NCBI GenBank assembly: GCA_022567775.1 | Contig: JADFGH010000043.1 | Location: 1-10,396 of the forward strand | From: Pseudomonadota bacterium | GTDB lineage: Bacteria > Pseudomonadota > Gammaproteobacteria > Steroidobacterales > Woeseiaceae | Reading direction: 5' to 3' | Length of the DNA: 10,396 bases | Shown here: in pieces, positions 7,627-10,396 of the stretch | How positions within the stretch are numbered: the stretch's first letter is position 1 | Layout of the letters: each line of letters begins with the position of its first letter | The notes under the pieces: generated by a model | What the model was told of the DNA's origin: nothing | Seen by the model: only the letters and a program-made list of their open reading frames with translations | Database searches by the model: none | Position numbers and translations under genes: made by a program

Positions 7627-8376
7627 CTATTGCAGCCGCCGTAACGGTTCGCTGGGAACTTCCGGGGTCGTTGCTGTGCTGATCGGCTCGCGGCGAGGTG
7701 CCTGCCATCGGTCAAGCCAGCTGACGATTTTCGCCAACTCGTCTATGTCATTCCTGGCCCGGTGATGCGGTAATTCGAAAACACCAATCCCGTGGTCGAC
7801 AGCAGCCACATAATTCTGGCTGTCACGGAGAGTAGCGATGATCGGAATCTTCAGGCTCGTCAGAAACCGCATTAGTTGCTGCAAACTTCTTGTATTATTT
7901 CGCGTGCGATTGGCAATGATGCCAACCTGTATCGCACCACGGTCAAGCTGTGCAACCAGCAATAATTCGGCAATGAACTTTGCTGCGAAGCTAATATCGA
8001 TCGGCGATGGCATGACAGGGATAAGAATATTGTTGGCATCGTAGATGGCATCGTGGATTTCAGGTCCTTCAAGTGCTGCAGGCGTATCGATGATCAATCG
8101 CCGGGTTTCCCGCGGCACCCGCCATTGCCAGCTGCGCGTCGCATTTATTGAACTCTTGTAGGCCGCGATGCCGTGAATTGGAGGTAGGTTCTTGTTTCTC
8201 TTCTCGAGCCAGCGCATGCTTGCGCCTTGCGGATCGCAATCAAGTAAAGCTGGAAGTGGTCCGCGCTGCGCATAGTAACTCGCCAGGTTCGTAGCAATCG
8301 TTGTTTTGCCGCATCCACCTTTCGGATTCAGGATAACGATGCGTTGCAGATGATTTGATTTCGCCGATACGAACAC
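7627..8376 (-). CDS. Orphan ParA/MinD-type P-loop ATPase
   Basis: The 249-residue protein carries a deviant Walker A motif NPKGGCGKTT at 17-26 (signature Lys19 and Lys24), the switch-I-like DCDPQGAS at 46-53, and Walker B LIIDTPAAL at 94-102 (Asp97). ILIPVMPSPIDI and VGIIANRTR follow, as in ParA-family ATPases that partition DNA or position protein complexes. The N terminus has no helix-turn-helix extension, so this is the short (type Ib/chromosomal-like) form. The last 25 or so residues (from about WQAPRREP) are Pro/Arg-rich and probably disordered. No parB or centromere-like array is nearby, so its cargo is unknown; positioning of a protein cluster rather than plasmid partition is my inference. 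The start is GTG at 8376 with only a weak GGGA upstream. An in-frame TAG at 8419-8421 and the lack of other usual starts fix it. Confidence 0.88.
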   Translation of the reverse strand: MFVSAKSNHLQRIVILNPKGGCGKTTIATNLASYYAQRGPLPALLDCDPQGASMRWLEKRNKNLPPIHGIAAYKSSINATRSWQWRVPRETRRLIIDTPAALEGPEIHDAIYDANNILIPVMPSPIDISFAAKFIAELLLVAQLDRGAIQVGIIANRTRNNTRSLQQLMRFLTSLKIPIIATLRDSQNYVAAVDHGIGVFELPHHRARNDIDELAKIVSWLDRWQAPRREPISTATTPEVPSEPLRRLQ

Positions 8377-8390
8377 GGTGCGGTCCCGGA

Positions 8391-8501
8391 TTACCCCAAA
8401 AATGCTGGCCAGTAAATTCTACGGCCTGTCGCTAGCGCCATGATGGACAGTGCTTCTTGAAGTTCTTCCTTGTTCGAGCACTCCCAAGCTGGCCCGATCA
8501 T
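8391..8501 (-). CDS. Candidate 36-residue small protein just upstream of parA
   Basis: The frame opens with ATG at 8501 and stops at TAA (8391-8393), 14 bases before the GTG of parA on the same strand. It would encode a 36-residue peptide beginning MIGPAWECSNKEELQEA and ending RRIYWPAFLG. GTGAGGAGT stands immediately before the ATG; the AGGAG is a strong ribosome-binding sequence but is only 1 base from the ATG, closer than usual. It is out of frame with parA, so it is not simply a longer parA N terminus. No family is recognised. It could be a leader peptide, a translationally coupled small protein, or chance. Confidence is low. Confidence 0.25.
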   Translation of the reverse strand: MIGPAWECSNKEELQEALSIMALATGRRIYWPAFLG

Positions 8502-8520
8502 ACTCCTCACGATTCACAGG

Positions 8521-8655
8521 TCAAAAAGAAAAAAATGCGGCGCGCCCGGTGTCCGGATTCTGCGTCCATTCGTGCTCGTCGTTCAGCGCGTTGAATGGCC
8601 CCTTCTGAAGCGTTTCATTAATTAGTCCCGTCGAATGTATGATGTCCGGTAACAT
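8521..8655 (-). CDS. Candidate 44-residue small protein or gene remnant
   Basis: A frame on the minus strand from ATG 8655 to TGA at 8521-8523 reads MLPDIIHSTGLINETLQ, later HEWTQNPDTGRAAFF, then SF and stop. The second half has a natural-looking composition and mostly G or C in third codon positions, unlike typical noncoding shadows. There is no ribosome-binding sequence in front of the ATG. The frame continues open into the antisense of the cupin gene, which I treat as a shadow. I do not recognise the family. It could be a real small protein, the tail of a decayed gene, or chance. Confidence 0.22.
   Translation of the reverse strand: MLPDIIHSTGLINETLQKGPFNALNDEHEWTQNPDTGRAAFFSF
8614..8643 (+). 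promoter_or_regulatory. Probable promoter of the cupin gene
   Basis: TATGAT at 8638-8643 matches five of six bases of the sigma-70 -10 consensus. A poor -35 candidate, TTCATT (8614-8619), lies 18 bases upstream. Transcription would start near 8650, leaving a leader of about 33 bases that contains the strong ribosome site GGGAGGA (8671-8677) before ATG 8683. Prediction by eye only. Confidence 0.3.
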
Positions 8656-8682
8656 TGTCGGAGTCGAATGGGGAGGAATGAC

Positions 8683-9177
8683 ATGGCAAAACTTGTGATG
8701 AACCTGGATGAACTCGAATACACCGAGTTTGGCAAGGGCGAGAAATTCAACGCTGAACGCGCGATGATATCGGATAAAATTGGTGCTGAAAAACTCGGCT
8801 ACGCGGTGGTGCGCCTGAAACCCGGCAAAAGAGCATGGCCCTATCATTCCCACTACGTCAACGAGGAATTCTTCTACGTACTTGAGGGCGAAGGTACCTT
8901 GCGGCACGCCGATAAAGAGTATCCGATCCGCGCCGGCGATTTCATTTGTTCGCCGCCCGACCCGAAGCAACCACACCAGATAATCAATTCATCTGACAAA
9001 TCATTAAGTTACATTGCTCTCAGTACCCTGGAACATACTGATGTATTCCTGTACCCGGACTCGGACAAGTATGGCGTCTGGCATGGGAAGACGCGGGATC
9101 CAGGCGATCCGGACTCCTTTATCGTTTTCGCCCGAAAAGATACGGCCGTTGAGTATTGGGATGGTGAAGCCGAATAG
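8683..9177 (+). CDS. Single-domain cupin protein
   Basis: The 164-residue protein has one cupin (Cupin_2) barrel at about residues 38-118. Cupin motif 1 reads PYHSHYVNEEFFYVLEGEG (53-71) with metal-ligand candidates His55, His57 and Glu62. Motif 2 is GDFICSPPDPKQPHQ (85-99) with His98. The four-ligand set is complete, so a bound Fe, Mn, Ni or Zn ion is likely. The C-terminal tail (about 119-164), rich in Asp, Tyr and Trp with DKYGVWHGKTRD, resembles the extra segment of cupins annotated as sugar-phosphate or auxin-binding-like proteins, but the substrate cannot be read. GGGAGGA at 8671-8677 sits at proper distance from ATG 8683; the in-frame ATG at 8668 would overlap this site, so 8683 is the start. 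It is followed by the small membrane protein gene after 79 bases. Confidence 0.87.
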   Translation: MAKLVMNLDELEYTEFGKGEKFNAERAMISDKIGAEKLGYAVVRLKPGKRAWPYHSHYVNEEFFYVLEGEGTLRHADKEYPIRAGDFICSPPDPKQPHQIINSSDKSLSYIALSTLEHTDVFLYPDSDKYGVWHGKTRDPGDPDSFIVFARKDTAVEYWDGEAE

Positions 9178-9256
9178 CCGCGAGATTTGCTGCCTGCACC
9201 ATCACTCGTGAATTATTCGGGTTAGAATCGCCGCGAGTCAGGATGCGGAGCCGCTA

Positions 9257-9598
9257 ATGCACGTTTTTGGGGAACTGAGAAGGCGCAATGTCTTTAAAGT
9301 CAGCGTGGCCTATGCACTTCTGTCCTGGCTGCTGGTCAAACTACTCGACATGTTGTCGCCGGTCATCGGCGCCGGCGATCGCGCCATCCAGGTTCTCGCG
9401 CTGCTGCTGATACTCGGCTTCCCCGTCATTGTGCTTTTTGCCTGGGCCTGCGAGATAACACCGGAAGGCCTCCGGCCAACATCTCAGGTTGACAGGTCGG
9501 AAAGCATCACGGCCGAGACCGGACGCAAGCTGAATGTCGCCTTGTTGATCCTTTGTGGCGTCACGGCAATCGTGCTCGTGGCCGAGAACCTCCTCTAG
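9257..9598 (+). CDS. Stand-alone three-helix membrane module (N-terminal anchor of TPR/TolB-like or cyclase proteins)
   Basis: The 113-residue protein begins MHVFGELRRRNVFKVSVAYA, then has membrane segments at about 13-33, 43-63 and 92-110, with FAWACEITPEGLRP (61-74) and QVDRSESITAETGRKL (77-92) between the last two. This is the N-terminal module of many large gammaproteobacterial proteins, which begin F-x-E-L-(K/R)-R-R-N-V-F-(R/K) and normally continue into TolB-like, TPR or adenylate-cyclase domains. Here the frame stops at TAG (9596-9598), three residues after helix 3, and nothing similar to the usual downstream domain follows. GGAG at 9247-9250 is spaced 6 bases from the ATG, so the gene looks translated. 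It may be a genuine short form or the remnant of a truncated gene, since a REP array begins about 50 bases downstream. Function unknown. Confidence 0.8.
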   Translation: MHVFGELRRRNVFKVSVAYALLSWLLVKLLDMLSPVIGAGDRAIQVLALLLILGFPVIVLFAWACEITPEGLRPTSQVDRSESITAETGRKLNVALLILCGVTAIVLVAENLL

Positions 9599-9650
9599 CA
9601 ACTTTTATGCCTATCCCCCGCTTAGCAAGAGGTTCCGGATTGAATTTGTT

Positions 9651-9885
9651 ACATCGCCCGCTGGGGCGGGCTCCTACAATGACTGTGTAACATCGCCCGC
9701 CGGGCCGGGCTCCTGCGATGACTGTGTAACATCGCCCGCTGGGCCGGGCTCCTTGCGATGACCGTGTAACATCGCCCGCCGGGCCGGGCTCCTGCGATGA
9801 CTGCGTAACATCGCCCGCCGGGGCGGGCTCCTGCGATGACTGAGTAACATCATCCGCTGGCGCGGGCTCCTACAGTTGAGAGCAA
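9651..9885 (+). repeat. Tandem REP-type array, six direct copies, period about 39 bases
   Basis: Copies begin (ACATC) at 9651, 9690, 9729, 9769, 9808 and 9847, giving periods 39, 39, 40, 39 and 39. Each core reads CGCCCGCYGGGSCGGGCTCC in copies 1-5 and can fold into a 5-6 base-pair GC stem. Copy 6 is diverged (ATCATCCGCTGGCGCGGGC). Copies 1 and 6 end CTCCTACA, as in REP elements of many gammaproteobacteria (reverse complement TGTAGGAG). Copies 2, 4 and 5 end CTCCTGCGATGA and copy 3 has one extra T. The linker GACTGTGTA is also repeated, so amplification included flanking sequence. The array lies between the 3' ends of two converging genes, the usual REP location. The 13-codon periodic peptides that can be read through it are artefacts of a period divisible by three. 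Confidence 0.92.
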
Positions 9886-9890
9886 TTGTG

Positions 9891-9917
9891 TCGTAGGAGC
9901 TCGCCCCAGCGAGCGAT
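9891..9917 (-). repeat. Inverted REP copy closing the array
   Basis: TCGTAGGAGCTCGCCCCAGC followed by GAGCGAT is the REP core in opposite orientation to the six tandem copies. It contains a perfect six-base stem GCTCGC/GCGAGC with loop CCCA. With the last direct copy it forms an exact 8-base inverted repeat, GCTCCTAC (9866-9873) and GTAGGAGC (9893-9900), with a 19-base loop. This is the head-to-tail plus inverted layout called a BIME. A TTTTT run at 9924-9928 follows, but 7 bases after the element, so it is only a weak candidate for a rightward terminator. Confidence 0.8.
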
Positions 9918-9926
9918 AGCCGGTTT

Positions 9927-10396
9927 TTATTCGTCGGAGATCGTGACCAGATCAATCCCCATTGACTGTATGTGGCTGTTCAGCGCCGGGACATTTTCAT
10001 TCCAGACGGAGTCCAGCTGCTCAAGTTCTGCTTCAATCGCCGTTGTCAGCTCATTCTTCACCGCGATTGCGCCGGCAGTTGGCCCGGCATCGCCGACCGC
10101 AACCGACCGCATCAGGCTGGTCAACTTGTTATTGAGGCGAATCGGGAAGTTCAGCGGGTCCTGGCGGCTTTCATTCTGCGTCTGATAAAGCGCCTCTTCA
10201 ATCGGCGTAATGGTCTCCAGCAACATCGCGACTTCAGCGAGCAAATCCGCCGTGTCTGCATCGCCCTCGCCTGCCTTTTCAAGCCTGGCCTGCAAACCCT
10301 CCAGTTGCGTCCTGAGCTGACGGATCTTGCGAATTTCGACGTGCGTGCGGGACAGCAGCTCGGTTGCATCCATCACGAAGTCGAATTGGGCCGCAT
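9927..10396 (-). CDS. VPS10/BNR-type exported protein, C-terminal part (cut by window edge)
   Basis: The frame is open to the window end; the visible 155 residues are the C terminus, stopping at TAA (9927-9929). The GTG at 10376 is not the start, because AAQFDF reads straight into it from the edge. The segment is all helical: QFDFVMDATELLSRTHVEI, then KIRQLRTQLEGLQARLEKA, ALYQTQNESRQDPLNFPIRL with NNKLTSL, and a final helix pair. The Q-D-P-(L/I)-N-F-P-I-R-L-N-(N/D)-K-L signature is typical of the C-terminal helical region of large proteins (often about 1000 residues) whose N-terminal part is a VPS10/sortilin-like BNR beta-propeller, commonly annotated as glycosyl hydrolase. Those proteins are usually exported; the signal peptide would lie outside this window. 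Enzymatic activity is not established for the family. Confidence 0.78.
   Translation of the reverse strand, partial: AAQFDFVMDATELLSRTHVEIRKIRQLRTQLEGLQARLEKAGEGDADTADLLAEVAMLLETITPIEEALYQTQNESRQDPLNFPIRLNNKLTSLMRSVAVGDAGPTAGAIAVKNELTTAIEAELEQLDSVWNENVPALNSHIQSMGIDLVTISDE

Larger units (their letters stand above)
8377..8682. other. 306-base region between divergent parA and cupin genes
   Basis: No recognised gene lies here. On the minus strand there are two short candidate frames (listed separately), and on the plus strand a probable cupin promoter near the right end. An A-rich tract at 8522-8536 reads as a T-run on the minus strand after a GC-rich stretch that includes the palindrome GGCGCGCC. 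I could not build a convincing stem-loop there, so I do not call a terminator. No tRNA or insertion sequence end is seen. Confidence 0.5.

Noticed and set aside
8521..8560. Rho-independent terminator on the minus strand (T-run after GC-rich DNA)
   Set aside because: No stem of adequate length with a loop could be formed next to the T-run; GGCGCGCC is a plain palindrome without a loop.
8521..8976. Long 151-residue minus-strand frame
   Set aside because: Most of it is antisense to the well-supported cupin gene. Only the 8521-8655 part outside the cupin gene is kept as a weak candidate.
9651..9917. CRISPR array
   Set aside because: Units are contiguous with near-identical linkers, there are no unique spacers, each unit is a REP stem, and no cas genes are present.
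9674..9955. Periodic reading frames through the repeat array (13-residue repeats such as VTSPAGPGS on plus and RRSPARRAML on minus)
   Set aside because: The period of 39 is divisible by three, so any open frame looks repetitive. The one 40-base copy shifts the frame, and the DNA is a REP array between gene ends.

Overview
The window looks like chromosomal DNA from a free-living, probably marine, gammaproteobacterium. The RimK half of one gene is close to E. coli RimK. The membrane module FGELRRRNVFKVSVAYALLSW, the exported S9 peptidase and the VPS10/BNR-type exported protein are families I associate with Woeseiaceae-like and related gammaproteobacteria. That placement is inference; there is no rRNA or tRNA to confirm it. 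GC content is moderate and I see no phage, insertion sequence, CRISPR array or tRNA gene.

Layout. Positions 1-119 hold the last 38 codons of an M20-type metallopeptidase. Three rightward genes follow: a DoxX-like membrane protein (172-606), a TPR lipoprotein of the HPGAxHY..IHA family (698-2383), and a fused RimB-RimK protein (2481-3902) that joins a retropepsin-like protease domain to a ribosomal S6 glutamate ligase. An exported alpha/beta hydrolase (3912-4856, minus) converges on rimK with a 9-base gap and diverges from a membrane-anchored META-domain protein (4958-5416, plus). The META gene converges, again with a 9-base gap, on a large exported S9 prolyl-oligopeptidase-like enzyme (5426-7507, minus). 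Upstream of that enzyme on the same strand is an orphan ParA/MinD-type ATPase (7627-8376), preceded by two very short candidate reading frames (8391-8501 and 8521-8655). Rightward again come a cupin (8683-9177) and a stand-alone three-helix membrane protein (9257-9598). The latter matches the N-terminal anchor normally fused to larger TPR/TolB-like or cyclase proteins. The window ends with the C-terminal part of a VPS10/BNR-type exported protein (9927 to the edge, minus).

The 328-base space between the last two genes holds a REP-type tandem array: six direct copies at a 39/39/40/39/39-base period, followed by one inverted copy. The outer copies carry the REP-like end CTCCTACA and the inner four carry CTCCTGCGATGA, or a one-base variant, which points to local amplification.

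How the genes may work together. Much of the content concerns hydrolysis of peptides or small molecules outside the cytoplasm: the M20 tail, the alpha/beta hydrolase, the S9 peptidase, the VPS10-like protein and the TPR lipoprotein. RimB-RimK stands apart as a predicted editor of the glutamate tail of ribosomal protein S6, with writer and trimmer in one chain. I do not see a clearly new multi-gene system. The items most worth checking are the RimB-RimK fusion, the REP array, the stand-alone membrane module and the short frames ahead of parA.
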